From assembly GCF_003171515.1 (NCBI RefSeq), contig NC_089390.1:7316001-7380000 (forward strand): a stretch of DNA of 64,000 nt, given 5' to 3'. This DNA is from Pyrenophora tritici-repentis. Taxonomy: Eukaryota > Ascomycota > Dothideomycetes > Pleosporales > Pleosporaceae. Shown piece after piece: positions 20,278-32,196 of this stretch. Within the stretch, counting starts at the first letter, position 1, and the number at the start of each line of letters is the position of its first letter. The notes under the pieces are model-generated. The model did not search any database. It was not told the DNA's origin and saw only the letters and a program-made list of their open reading frames with translations. The translations under genes and the position numbers were made by a program.

Positions 20278-22617
20278 GTTCTTTGGTACTGTCGAGGTAG
20301 CGAGCGGGGATCCGTTGTAGTCGTGTTAGGGTGGTGGTGTAGTACTACGGTATACAAGGTACAGTACTGTAGGAGGTGTTTGAGAAGTCGCGTCAACAGA
20401 CACCGACGTCATCTGACGCGTGAGGTGTGGCACCAATCAGCGCCTGCTACTAACATTATACAACCTTGAAATGGCCTAAATAGCTAGTCCTTCGGGAACA
20501 AGTTGTAAGTAAGGATGTTCCCTCTATCCCAGACTTAGGCGCATATGTCCGGCTATCTTCGCCTTTTGGTCTTGTAGGCATGTTCCCTTTGGATTCTTGT
20601 GCCAACAGCTCACGCCAATCTGTCCTAGAGATGCGGCAACTTAACTTTCCGTCCGGTCTGCCTTCCCCTTCTACCGCGCGAGGTGGCAGTTGATTAACTA
20701 AGGACTCGCTGTATCCACATTAACATCTCTAGCTAAGCTAATGCGTCTAGAAGAGAACCGTAGCCTTCAACCAGCAGATCTCTGTGCCGGTATTCCGAGA
20801 GTCTCCTCACTTCCGTTTGCCCTGCGTCGCTGAGCAAGCCCTGCGGCTGCCGCGCCATGCACGACATTATATTAAAATAAGTAAATCCTTTTAACCTTCT
20901 GCCAGGTGTCGTACAACTGAGTCGTGGATCTTCGCAGGGCAGGGCAGGGCAGATCCTATCTAAGTGATCAAAAGTAAAAAGTAATCACTTACACAAGCAG
21001 CACCGCACGTGCATTTACGTCTTTCGGAAAAATAATCCTAAATTCCTCGCCTCTCTTGCCTCCAACCACCAATGACATTCGTAGCTGCAGTGTAACAGCA
21101 CCACACAAGATCGGCCCGTCTTTCTGAGCCTCAAACCCTCATAACTGGACGAAAGCAACATGCGCCAGCCCCGCCACGGCCATCGTAACGAGAAAAAAAC
21201 TCCGCCATCACAGACGCCTTCTCGTCGTAGCACTGGGTACCCCCCACCAACTGACTACCTCCACCAAGGTCGTCAACTTTGCCGGACCAGTCCCCGCACA
21301 GTCTAACTTGATCACGCACTACCCTTCTCGGAACATTGATGTGAACAAGCCCAAGAAAAAAACAGAGATCGCCACCCGAAAGGAAGACCCTCAAGAGCAA
21401 AAAAATGCAGGGTCTTCCGGAGAAGATGGTGGACATGACATGTGGTACATGTTCTCATTGTGGACAAGCGGTCAGGTTAGGTCAGGCCAGGTCAGAGATA
21501 ATCTTCTTATCTCTTTGCATATACGTACATATCACCAACAATTAACCAACCAACCAACCAACCAACCAACCCGTCCCGTTCATCGCATGGCCTCGCGCAA
21601 AGGTTAAACCGCGACAATACGCAGAGAAAGTCTGTTTCTCGAAATTTCCACTCGTGCATACGGCTGTGATTGGGTGGTATTGCTATGCCGGCCATACATG
21701 TGTGAGAGTGTGCGTGTGGTGGGCTTATTCGCACACATGGGCATGGGCTTGCAGCAGAGTTATGCGGCTGCATGGCCTTTTCGCTGCATGTGGCCAGCTG
21801 CGTAGAGTAAAACGAGGCACGCAAATCGCAAATCGCGATCGTTGCACTGGGATCGTGAGGCGTCCTGGTTAGGGTAGCGATACATCGGATCTGCACGTCT
21901 TCTCTTTGTCTGCGACTGTGGAATACTGCACGGTGTCGTATCGCCCTTTGCCCCCCACAGCGACAATCGTTGTTGGTTTTGGGGTTAGGAGCGGTAAGCG
22001 CGCAAGGAGGCTGGGATGTGTTGGATGGAGGGGTAGAAGGTCTATCGTGGGTATGCGTCGTGAGGTCACGGTACCGCGCACTTGTGTGCTAGTGTGCAGT
22101 AGTGGGGTTTGATGTGGGGAGTGGTGCGTGTGCGTGGACAGTCTACCCAGGCTTGAAAGACGAGAGATATCCGAAGAGGGTGGCATGGAAAAGGTTTCGT
22201 GGACACGGGGCCTTTTGGTTGGTGGGAAAGCACCATGCACAGAAGAACCGAAGAGCGCTTCGTTCGATGTGTGAATGCTTGAAGTATTACGCGTTGGTTG
22301 TTATCTGCTATCTCGATCCGATGCACCCGCCGCAATCTGGAAATCTGAAACGGAAAATCTGAACAGAGTGTAAATGCTCACCTCCAAGAAACGCCGCCCA
22401 ATGCAAAATCCCCTAAAAATATGCAAGCCCATGGTATACCAAAAACGCCAAACGATGCTGTGTGCGCAAAAGTAATAAAAAAAAAGCCAAAACGCCATGC
22501 AATGCGAAAACGCTCAACGGTAGCAAGCCTCCACTCTACCAATGCAAATGCTGCGATGTTGTCGTATCCAAAGTCTTGGTTTTGATGTCGCCATACCCTA
22601 GGCGAACAAGGGACTCT
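20278..22617. other. Long intergenic region with simple repeats
   Basis: These 2.3 kb lie between the MscL start and the 3' end of the next gene. The segment includes GGGCA repeats near 20936-20951, an ACCA tetranucleotide tract at about 21543-21570 and pyrimidine-rich stretches. The frames here overlap in several directions and show no domain. The left end should be the MscL promoter. Confidence 0.5.
21543..21570. repeat. ACCA tetranucleotide microsatellite
   Basis: Seven tandem ACCA-type units lie in a row within the non-coding interval upstream of MscL. This is ordinary slippage-prone sequence. Confidence 0.85.
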
Positions 22618-23295
22618 TCACAATCTCGATTTCTCCGCCACGTCTACCCTTGCTCTTGACTTTGACCTAGTCGAAGACCTCCGGCGCTCCGCGCCTTCCT
22701 TGGGCTTCCTAGTTTTGGGGCGCCGAAGCACGGGGAGTTCTTCTTCCTCGGACTCATCCACAGTGAAGAGATCCGGGCTGGGTTCTCGCCACGAATGGCG
22801 ATGGCCAGAAAGCGTGCGTGAGTAACGGCGACGGTTCTGCTGCTTGCGTGCTGCAAGATCCTGTGCACGACCGCGGTGAGTCTCGTTGATGGAGTTCTTC
22901 GATGGGCTAAGCTGAGACACAACATGGGGCGTGTCGTTTAGGCGTTCGTCATCGAGACCCATGAAAGACTCGTCATCCTCCTCGTCCTCCTCGTAGATGG
23001 TGGGCGCATGGTACTGGGTGTGGAGCTGGCCGTGGTTGTGCCTGACATATCGCGCCCACTTGTTGGCGACGTTGGACTTGAACTTGGAGGCCTTTGTGGT
23101 GCGTGGGCCTTCGTCGCCGTCGATGCCTGCACTGAGAGCAAGCTCGTACGGGTCCTCTGCCTCTGAGATGGGCGTGATGAAGTGAGCAAAGGGGTCCTCG
23201 TCGATATCAGGAAGCTGGCTTGCTTCGTTCTCAGCGGCTTCGATCCATGGTGGAAAGGAGTAGGCGCGGTGGGGGTTTCGTAGGTAGGAAGGCAT
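22618..23295 (-). CDS. Hypothetical protein, charged, probably nuclear
   Basis: A 225-residue single-exon protein from the ATG at 23295; the frame extends 28 codons further upstream but without another ATG. No domain was recognised. The N-terminus is MPSYLRNPHRAYSFPPWIEAA and is followed by an acidic, Glu/Asp-rich middle (EEDEEDDESF). The C-terminus is very basic, with RRPKTRKPKE and RRRSSTRSKSRAR patches that could act as nuclear localisation signals. Its composition and uninterrupted length argue for a real gene, probably restricted to related fungi. It is preceded by a very long intergenic region. Confidence 0.65.
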   Translation of the reverse strand: MPSYLRNPHRAYSFPPWIEAAENEASQLPDIDEDPFAHFITPISEAEDPYELALSAGIDGDEGPRTTKASKFKSNVANKWARYVRHNHGQLHTQYHAPTIYEEDEEDDESFMGLDDERLNDTPHVVSQLSPSKNSINETHRGRAQDLAARKQQNRRRYSRTLSGHRHSWREPSPDLFTVDESEEEELPVLRRPKTRKPKEGAERRRSSTRSKSRARVDVAEKSRL

Positions 23296-26200
23296 GATCA
23301 AGACGAGATCCTTGATTGTTCGACGTAGTGAAGAGCGTCGGACAGGTAGTGCGCCTTTGCAACTCGACTCGACCCTCACGAAGCAAATGTGACCAAAAAT
23401 GATGCTCTTTCCCGGCTCTCGGCCGGTCGTTCTCGTAGGAACAGCTTGCGAACACTCGGTGACGAGAGTTCACAAACAGGGAGAAAGGGGTGCTTTTGTA
23501 GCTGGGCCAGTTGGGTGGCGCAATCAGGACAAATATGCGTGACTTGGAGGCACGCCTTTCGGAAGAGTCACAGGAGGGCGCAGTGACAAGGGGGATTAGG
23601 GATGAGACAATGTGATTGCTGCCTGGGATGCTTTTTGCAGCAAGAGACGAAGTCACTTTGCGAGTGTTAGTATGAGGCAGTTGAGAGAGCCCGTCGAGAT
23701 ATCCGGATAGGGAACGTATATTCTGGAGGATTCCCTGGGTACTTATGTTCGTAGGCGCTCGATGGCGCCGCAAGAGGTGCCCTGCATGTGCAGTGCATAG
23801 GCCTACAGATGCATTAGCTCGCACTGTGGAGGAGAAGCTTAGTGCAGCGTGGACAAAACAGGCAAGGATTCCAGGGCGCTGAGGAATGAGTGACAGGCAG
23901 AGAGAGGTGGCTGACTGACCACATGAGACGGTTGGCGGCACACCATCGCGGTGAAGGATGACCTGCAGGCTGCACGCGCGCATTGGCCACTAGATGTTGC
24001 GGACCAGACGGCCGTTAATGCAGGACTGTCGATCGATGCAGGCCCGCTAACTGCCAAACTATGGCCACAGACTGAACAGCGCGATCGTGCAAATTGCAGC
24101 AAAGCGCCGCGAGAGAAGACGACGACAAGTGGGTTTGGTGGGCTGGTGTGGAGTCTCAAAAGGACCGAAGGTCACGATGTAGCGCTAAGTGCGGGGCCGA
24201 TCACACACGACGCCATCACCACCACCATATCTACCATGTCCTCCATCACAACCTCTCCACTCAGCCTCATTCAGACTTGCCGCTTTGGGACCTGCCACAC
24301 ACCATCTGCTGCTCGCACATCCGTCGCTTGTGTCTCGCGCGCAAGCTGACGGCTGATGAATCCCAATACGCGTCCTATCATGAGCGTGACGAACCTTTGA
24401 CGGCGTGAACATTCGTTTGGTGCCTGCAGCCGGCCCCGTAACCACACCTTCCACCATGGCGGTACTCTTGCAATGGAAATATCAAGCTATCATAGAGCAG
24501 GTTTCAGCCTGGCACTGGTTTCAGCTGATGCGGCTCCCAATGCACCAAACTCCATATTTGACCTGTCAAGCTATCATCGTGACAATTGCCCCTCGCCGTG
24601 ATGCCGGAGACGTAAGGAGGTTTGGCCTGTTCCCTGGCCTAAAACTGCCGTATGATGTGACAATCTGGGATATCGCGGCATATCCAACTTGGCTCCACTC
24701 GCCTGGCGATATGTAGAAACATTTTTTTCCCACCCCTTCCAGGATTTAACACCACTCGGCTTCGTCACGGCCCAATTCTTTTGGAATAATCAGGCCGCTT
24801 GCGGCGCCACGGCCTTGCCGGCCTCTTAGCAAGCGTGGGGTACGTGCAAACACTACGTCATCTACTACACTCCCTTCTACCCAAACCAGCACGGTCCTGC
24901 TCGTATCTTTTTTTCCTCGTCGTCGTCGTCTGCCATGGTGGAGCCCTGGTATCGCCGTTCCCCCAGCGCGCCACAATTAAGGTTTGTGGCTCAATACTAA
25001 TCTGACTAAGGATCTGAACACCATCTCACCCACTGCAGTGTCACCTGGACCCCTGATGCCGCCTGACGACTAACCCTCGTTCCGGATTTCCCAGACAGTA
25101 GCAGTAGCCTGTCCGCTTCGCTTAGACGACGACCAAAAGAGGCGCTGCTCAAAAATACGACCCTCAGCTATGCATCTTAACAGACAGCCCTTGGACGCTT
25201 CGGCATCGCCTTGCAGCTTTGAACGGTGAGCACCTGAACGAATCCTCGTCGATGCCGAGATTTATCACTAACATATTTCCCGTCGAGTAGACATGCGCGA
25301 CAGCCACATCGACCAGGACTGTGGACAGATACTAGCCGCAGCTAAACACCACGCTATGCAAAGAATCGCGATCGTGAAAGCACAGCTGATTCTCTCACGA
25401 ACGGCGCTTGTGTCAGCTCCGACATGGCATTTGTGCGGCATGCCCGTGAACAAAAAAAAATGCCAAATGTCTTCCTTGGAATGACAATGCCATCTACTAA
25501 CGACATCTGCATGACTCGCCCCCCCCCCCCCGTCCACGGGTTAAGCTCTCTTAACTGCTTCGGGTGCGGCTACCGCATCAGGTGGACTACGACTTTCAAG
25601 AATGTGTTTAAATCCTAGTGGGGAAATCCCGGCTTACCAAATCATCTTGGACTATGGCGTCTTCTACCTACGCCTCAATTGACCAATCCAGTTTTTGCCA
25701 GGTTCACCCGACCAACAATCCCCGTAACTTTTGTGAAGGAGCCGCATATTTGCGTTATACCACTATTCACACCCCTCGTTTTCTCGTCTTGCCCAACTGT
25801 ACAATACATCATCACTTTCAACATGCGCATGGCATCATCAATCTCCTCCTTCAGGCTTTCACCGCCCTACACCGCCCTTTGCGCATCCTTTCATTCACGA
25901 TCGACGCGCCCCGCGCTGCGGGAGCTACAGCTAGCTCCTCGCTGCAAGGATTCCCCAAACCGTCACCTTGCAGCGTCCTTCATCTCTACCAGAAAAAAAA
26001 CACCATGGGCGAGCAAAGTGGGGTGGGGCTCAGGGCTCTTTCCGACAGTTTCTTGGTCCGCTCAACTGTTTCGAAACAAATTGTCGTCCTGTCGGGTAAG
26101 CCTCGGTCCACACTTTGTACCCATCGGACCTTTTATGACGCTTTATTTTCAACAAGGACTAGGTACAAGTTTACAAGTACTCCCCACTCCTACTGTATGT

Positions 26201-27150
26201 GCAAACTACGGACGTGTTGTCATTGGCCCAGACGGGTGAGGGGCGCTTGCAGATGAGGCGCTCACCGCTATGTATGGTACCTAATCTACATTACGACGAG
26301 CGGGTATAGTAACCACGCATGGCAAGGTAACGGTACCTGGTCCTCTCCACCAAACACCGAGAATAACTGGTTGCCGATGTCGCAACGGGACCGCCGGAAG
26401 ATGGATCAACGCGTGTGTGCGACGCAAGATCTTGGTCCGATGGTGAGGAAGAGAGGGTCATGGCGGGGTGCAGTTGCAGTGCAGTGCAGTGCACATCAGG
26501 GAAGTCCGGATTTAGAACCCCTCTCCCCCTTCACCTTCACACAACGCCGTGCCGTGCCCCGCGGCCACGGACATGTCTACCCTGCCGTGCCCTGCCCTGA
26601 CCTACCCACGGACCGAGTAATCCTTCGAGTACTATATGCGATGCGCGCGCGTGTCTGCCCAACAGAAAAACTTCTCGGCCAACCCTCTGTCGGGTAGTCA
26701 TGAGGCTCTCACCGACTACGTCATATTCCCACACTTGGCGCCCATGCGTGAATCCGCTCCCGCCGTTGTGCTCAGAAAGAACATGTTCCAATGCAGGTGG
26801 TAGGCGCTTGAGCTGATCAGACAGGCGGACTTCGTGTTCGTTCTCCGCAAAGGACTCGTGACTTGGGCGGATGTGTGTGTGTGCCGCGTGTTTTCAGTCC
26901 CCCAGTGGCAAATCCTCTGGCCCAAAGAAACGTGGCAAGGCTCACTTGCATAGATGCCCCATCTGATGTACAGTGCCATGCACAAACTGTTTGCTTTTTT
27001 CCTATTGCATGCGGATCCGTGTGGAGGTAAACTGTAAAGCCATGGGTAAGGTACCCCTCCTCGCCGTATACGCCTGGTCGCCCTACTTTTTCAAGAAGAA
27101 TTCCCCAGAAACAAACGCCACAGACCTTGGGTATAGTAACCGGAATAAAG
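23296..27150. other. 3.9-kb gene-poor interval
   Basis: No convincing gene or RNA was found in 3.86 kb between the start of the charged hypothetical gene and the end of SPT8. Open frames such as 23231-23983 (minus) and 25618-26256 (plus) lack start context, domains and coding-like composition. Homopolymer and simple tracts occur, including a C run near 25510-25520, TGCAG units near 26470-26492 and GCCGT/GCCCT-rich sequence near 26548-26605. It may include a long leader for the 22618-23295 gene. Confidence 0.5.
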
Positions 27151-29250
27151 CTAAGATCCAATACCAATCTCGTAGCCGAGCATCACCTCTGTAGAAGCGC
27201 CCTCCCATCCTCTGTTCCCACCTGTCGAGATCATAAAGTTGCACGTGGGGTCGAGGTAAAGCTGAGAAATGACACCCGTTCGATGACCAGGAACGATGAG
27301 GAAGGGGGTAGCAGCAGCGCCTACTTTGGTTCCGCCGTCGTCATGTGAGAGATCGTACATGCGCAAAATGTCGTATGAGGCGCTGGTAGCAGTGTTAGCG
27401 TTTGGTAAAATGATTGATCGGAGTAAAAACAGGAAGTACGTACCAGACTAGGTGTCTGCCATTAGGCATTGCTCGCACGGCACTTACGGCACCGCTGACG
27501 CTGGGGAACCTGAATGTTCGTCTTGGTTCCCGTAGACTCTTGTGTAGACTGTACTCGTCCACGGTACCGTTCCTCCTACCCGCGTAGATGAAGTTGCCAT
27601 CTGGCGACCAGCAGGCGTTCATACACCAAGGCGGGGTGTTGCGCGGGGGTGTTATACGCGCAACGGGGTTTGGTTGTCGGCGGTCCCAGATACGTAGTGT
27701 GCCGTCGATCGAGGCGTCCATGAAGGTTGTTTCGGACGAAGCTGGTTGCTCAGTCTGACTTACTGTGTTGATAGGCTTTTCGATGTCCTCTGCGTGTGGC
27801 AGGCCATTAGCGGTGCCATTGGGTTGCGACTCTGCGGTTCCGTTCGTTGCCGGCTGTGCTTCAGCAGCAGCCGGAGGCTCCTTCAGTACTTCGTTGGCCG
27901 CTTCTTGGGGCTCCTGAACTGGGCCGCCCATGTCCATCATGTCTAGATCGACGTTGGCGTCTTCGTCCGCCTGCTGTATGCCGTTTGCGATGGCTCTTGA
28001 GAACTCGTCGTCGTCGTCTCCGAATGAAGGCATTGTTGCTGAGAGATTATTTTCCTGGCCATCGCCGAATAAAGAGTCCTGGTCCTTGTCTCCAAATAGC
28101 GAGTCATCCGGAGAACCTTGAGCATCTTCAGCACCCTCGTCCTTTTGCGCTGCTGGCTTTGTGTCGAGGCCGTTCGGAAGACTGCCGTTGGCCCGGGGCC
28201 GCGCGGAGTTGTTTGAGGAAAAGGTTCCGTTGGCTTGAGGAAGGGTTTCCGTATCTTGTGGTATGGGTAGTGTAGATAGCGGTCGCTGTTCGATAGCGGA
28301 GATCTGACTACCGCTAGTTTCAAACTTCCTTTTGACTTGTCCAGTATTCAGGTCCCAGTCGTTGATAGTCTTATCCCAGCTGCCACTCAGTACAGACGTC
28401 TCATCCTGCGACAAGGTCAAGACCGAAACAGCCGAGGTGTGGTTCTTGAGCGTGTGTATCCGTGTCCCTTCCTGGTGGCGCACGGATTGTAGATTTATAC
28501 CGCCCGAGTCCAGACCCGACAGCAGCCACAGCGCTTGGTGGTGTACTGCAAGTGAATAGACGGGGGACAAAGTCTCTGACCCTCCTGCAGTGTCTTCATT
28601 CTCCCAGTATGAGAGCAAGACGCCAGCCTTTGTGACCGAGTCCACAAACGGATGTCGCTGGGCTACAGTCAGAGCAAGCTTCCCGTTAGCCGTATCTACC
28701 CAATTGAATTTCCGAATATATCCGTCTGCACCTCCACTGAAGACCCATCGCATATCCGGGGTTGCTGTAATCGCGTTGATCGAGGTACTATGCGGTGCCG
28801 CGATGGTCGGTATGATGTCGTAGAAGGGCGCGTTCAAGGCCTCTTGCCGTACACTGGGGTGGAAGGGTAGATTGCCCAAAACGCCCGAGGCCCCCGCTCG
28901 TGGGCTGGGGGAAGTGAGGGTAACAGAGGGGTTTCCATCCGCTTGTCCAGATGCGCCACCGTTTGAAATACTGTTGCGCGGCCGCTGCGAAGGGCTGTCG
29001 GCTTCGTCCTGGTCCTGATCTTGGTCCTGATCGTCGTCGTCATTGTCATTATCCCCTTCTGCGTCGTCATCGTCGTTGTCACCGTCGTCTTGGTCATCGT
29101 CGCCCTCCTCTTCGTCTACATCCATGGCATCGCCCTCTTCCTGCTCCTCCTCCTCGCCGGAGCCTGCACGTCGCGGTTAGCTATGGAGCTGTGTCGGATG
29201 CACGGGATGCAATTACTGCCGCCATTCTCGTAGTCATCCTCTTCGTTCAT
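27151..29250 (-). CDS. spt8: SAGA complex subunit Spt8, WD40 protein
   Basis: Exons 29250-29217, 29163-27444 and 27382-27151 (introns 53 and 61 nt) encode 661 residues. A highly acidic N-terminus (Asp/Glu runs) precedes WD40 repeats: ITATPDMRWVFSGGADGYIRKF, LSGLDSGGINLQSVRHQEG, SGSWDKTINDWDLNTG, then after a long acidic, low-complexity insert of about 190 residues, DASIDGTLRIWDRRQPNPV, CWSPDGNFIYAGRRNGTV and a last blade ending ISTGGNRGWEG. The insert between repeats and the NPVARI...PPWCMNACWSP block are hallmarks of Spt8, which with Spt3 presents TATA-binding protein to promoters in SAGA. The third exon completes the last propeller blade, supporting the model. Confidence 0.92.
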
Positions 29251-29478
29251 GCTGCATCCATAGGAATAAGCTCGATTCGCTCGATTTCAGCGAGTGGATC
29301 GTCGTGTAGATATGAATGGATGCGCCGACGTTCGCGTTGGAGACATGGATGAAGCTCGGACTCGCGTCATCCCTCAGCGAACCACGCGCGGGCCGCACTA
29401 CCAGTACACTTCTGGCCCCGGTCTTCACGTACCACATCACACCACTTCAACTTCACCTGCTTGGTTTCGCGCCAGATG

Positions 29479-29561
29479 AATAAGATGGTTGATCCAGAGG
29501 TTTTCGATGACCTTGAATTGCTGTTGGCTTATGTCTAATAGTACGGTTTAACTCTACATGA
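29479..29561. repeat. Dispersed repeat relic, copy 2
   Basis: This is the partner of 5401-5483, 83 bp with about 87% identity by eye. The complementary reading HVELNRTIRHKPTAIQ is preserved in both copies. Confidence 0.6.
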
Positions 29562-29729
29562 GTACCGCGGTTGCTGAATGGTTACTAAGGTCTTGTTGTG
29601 TTGCGATGACTCTCGTTGTAACAGTTGTAATAGTTGTAATTTAATGACTCTGATAAAGGATTCAGCTTTAACCGCATCTGGGTAATATGAAATGCTTGAT
29701 AGTGTATGTGAGCACTTGGTACGCATATC

Positions 29730-29778
29730 TGTGGCGTCTACAATCAATGGCCTTTGTACACTAGTATGTCAAGTATTT
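29730..29778. repeat. Short dispersed repeat, copy 1 (partner 32528-32573)
   Basis: TGGCGTCTACA, TGGCCTTT and CTAGTATGTCAAGTATTT occur here in the same order and similar spacing as in 32528-32573, where the middle is expanded by a T run. The shared 18-base block differs at one position. Confidence 0.5.
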
Positions 29779-29970
29779 CATTTCAAACCTTTGATGCAAA
29801 GCCTCTACCAAAGATTGGAACTTGTAATTATCATCGATTAATACTTCAGGGGCCACTCTATGCTTCCCGTGGTGAAAGACATCCATCAAGGCTTTTGGAA
29901 TGGTATCATGCAGTTGCTGGAAATCGATAGTGAACTGGCTGACTACCGGACCAATCCAATCGGCAGACAA
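29761..29970 (-). pseudogene. Possible relic coding fragment of a mobile element
   Basis: A 69-codon minus-strand frame, with peptide stretches such as FQQLHDTIPKALMDVFHHG and LVEALHQRFEMKYLTY, looks protein-like (helical, charged). Its end overlaps a segment repeated at 32556-32573. No start context, partner exon or family was found. It is best read as a fragment of a decayed transposon gene and could be chance. Confidence 0.3.
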
Positions 29971-30477
29971 TTGAAGTAGAGTCTCTGCCGGCAGAGGACG
30001 TGACCACGATAAATGTCACTAATATTGATCCGTAGTTTTGCTGGGAGTAGAAGAGAGTGAGCGGAATGAGACAAAGTGATCGTTTTATCATTGCTTCCTG
30101 AATTTTGATATCACTCATCTACCTTGAATGCTTTGAGAGAGCACATTCCAATGGCTCTATACATATTCTTCGCAAATCCATACCAGTCAGCCCATACTCT
30201 GTCGGACCTTCGGCCACATAGTGAACATCTCAAAACACCCTCTCAAACATCTTCAAGCACCATCTACCATGAGATCATCACGACGCTGTGACAGCTCTGA
30301 TAGGGGAAATCAAAGCACGTTATCGTCTAGCCGTTCGTTCATACCTGAGCCCCCAGTTCGTAGGTAGAATATCGTTTGTACTCGCAATATCTAATGCCGC
30401 ATACGCAAATCATGGGGGGTCTTCTGCGTAGTCTTTCGAACTGTTAGGTAGACCCTCAAATACAGTTCCAGAAGTAC

Positions 30478-32196
30478 TTACGAATTTTCTGAAGGTTCGT
30501 TGAGAGTCGTGGCTATGTACCGAAGAGTCTCTGTGGCAGAGTGATGGAAAGGGAAGAATTGATCACAATTCTCAAAGCCACACCCTATGTGGTTCGCTGT
30601 ACGATTATCTCGCCAGGCACGAAAGTCTCTTGGATGTGCATCCAGAAGCTGATATAGCCCGTTTCCAGAGCGCACCACTTGCGACGCCATTTCTGGCATC
30701 GGCATCAACGGGTCTTCTCGATTCGGAGCTGGCTTTTCGACAACTTCTACAACCTGTCCGTCTGCGTTGATCCATATCTCTGGCGCCGCTTTGTGAGTAT
30801 CAGACTTCACAAATTCTTCTAAGGCTGCCACGACTTTGCGACGCAGCTGCTCAAGGCCGATGACCACTTGATCAGTCACATAGACTGAATCGAGTCGCCA
30901 CAAACGTATTCTGATCGTTGAATTAGCCGGAACATGGCATGACTCCAAGACAAGAATCAGCACGCTGACACGCAGGTCTTCAAGTGCTGCCAATTGCCCG
31001 AGTCTGAAGTCTAGTATCATCTCAAATCCAGCCTGCAGCTGAAGAGTGGAGTCGGTATACGTGGAATTGGTAGAACTGAAAGCAGTCCGGAGTAGTTGAC
31101 GAAGCTTTGTAAAATTCGAGAAGTCACTGCGTACCGTAGAAGTAGTCATCTTAGCCGTCAAGGGGTTTAGGTTCAAGAAGAGGCCCCGCCACTCCTTGTA
31201 TAAGCGTCGATTTGTGTACGTCGCCTCGTTTTTGAAGTGAGTTTCGGTATCAAGGTCGACGGTAATACCCTCGGGGGGGAGGATGACGTCGCTCCAAATC
31301 TTTGTTAAAAGATAATGAGGAAGTCCCATGAGTGTCATCGGACTTTTTCTCTCAATAATACTCAGCCGGTTCGCATCATCGTCACCTGATACAATTTTGC
31401 TCGTGTATGTCGGCTCATGCCATATCTGAGGATACTTGTCTTCAGAGGCATGGTTGGCACTTGTATACCACAGAATCAGCCCACCAGATCCATTGAGATT
31501 GAGATGTACGGCATCTAATAACGGAAGATATCTCCGAAGATTCAATTGGTCGTCTCGTAGAGCGTGGAAGTTGCGCGTCATGGCAGCTACGTTGTAACTT
31601 CGGTCCCAGCTGGAATCCGACAGGCATGTGGCGACGATGAAGCTCATTTCTAGCGTAAGATCGGCGCTCCAGAGCACCTGCAATATTCCCAACACATCCA
31701 GCACACCTGTCTCATCTATCTGTCCCGACCATCTGGGGTAGAAGTAGTTCTCGTCATAGCAAGTTGCGTACACGTCAAGTGTAACATGGCGGAGCAGCTG
31801 AGCGTTTGAACCGATGGTACTGATCCATGTTTGGAAAGGTCCCACGGCACCAACCTTTTTATGGGATCCGATCCTGAGCATGGGAGCTTTCTCTTGACTT
31901 AGGATGAAAGTGTTTCTCGTGTAGAGTACTGGAGCCGCTTCTTTTAGGATCTTCTTATAGGTAGAGAATAACGCTACCGCAGATCCTGTCTTGCTACGAA
32001 AATGAGTACCGGTAATCTCATCTTCTGACTTGTGTGTTTTGCTGAAGATGACGCGCATACGCTCCTTGGATTCGAACAAGAGGTCATAGATCCGGTTTCG
32101 CAACTCGGCCGGTAGTGTGAGGAAAGATTTAGCGTTTGGGTCGTGGGGTTTGGAGCTGCGACCGCTTTCGCGCAACAGCGATGATAGACCGGCCAT
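30478..32196 (-). CDS. F-box-like domain protein of unknown function
   Basis: A single long exon of 572 residues from the ATG at 32196; the frame extends upstream only to a TTG. The N-terminal FLTLPAELRNRIYDLLF is the short F-box-like/2EXR motif seen at the start of a large family of Dothideomycete proteins. The rest has no recognised domain but contains the expected scattered Leu/Trp/Tyr pattern. Such proteins may serve as substrate receptors for ubiquitin ligases, though few have been tested. The last codons read ENS followed by a stop overlapping GTAAGT. Splicing there to an AG at about 30438 would replace the end with a nine-residue longer tail. Confidence 0.75.
   Translation of the reverse strand: MAGLSSLLRESGRSSKPHDPNAKSFLTLPAELRNRIYDLLFESKERMRVIFSKTHKSEDEITGTHFRSKTGSAVALFSTYKKILKEAAPVLYTRNTFILSQEKAPMLRIGSHKKVGAVGPFQTWISTIGSNAQLLRHVTLDVYATCYDENYFYPRWSGQIDETGVLDVLGILQVLWSADLTLEMSFIVATCLSDSSWDRSYNVAAMTRNFHALRDDQLNLRRYLPLLDAVHLNLNGSGGLILWYTSANHASEDKYPQIWHEPTYTSKIVSGDDDANRLSIIERKSPMTLMGLPHYLLTKIWSDVILPPEGITVDLDTETHFKNEATYTNRRLYKEWRGLFLNLNPLTAKMTTSTVRSDFSNFTKLRQLLRTAFSSTNSTYTDSTLQLQAGFEMILDFRLGQLAALEDLRVSVLILVLESCHVPANSTIRIRLWRLDSVYVTDQVVIGLEQLRRKVVAALEEFVKSDTHKAAPEIWINADGQVVEVVEKPAPNREDPLMPMPEMASQVVRSGNGLYQLLDAHPRDFRAWRDNRTANHIGCGFENCDQFFPFHHSATETLRYIATTLNEPSENS

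Larger units (their letters stand above)
29251..30477. other. Intergenic region holding transposon relics
   Basis: These 1.2 kb lie between the SPT8 start and the 3' end of the F-box-like gene. The part next to SPT8 must contain its promoter. Around 29479-29970 there are two segments repeated elsewhere in the window and a 69-codon relic frame, so a decayed mobile element is likely. Confidence 0.55.

Noticed and set aside
21507..21896. 129-codon minus-strand frame
   Set aside because: It is driven by the ACCA microsatellite and CA-rich sequence, with no recognisable protein features.
23231..23983. 250-codon minus-strand frame overlapping the start of the charged hypothetical gene
   Set aside because: It overlaps the accepted gene in another frame, has a Ser/Arg/His-rich random composition and no family feature. 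It is probably leader sequence.
25618..26256. 212-codon plus-strand frame with a nested frame of 186 codons
   Set aside because: Two long frames in the same DNA with no domain, and neither has coding-like composition.
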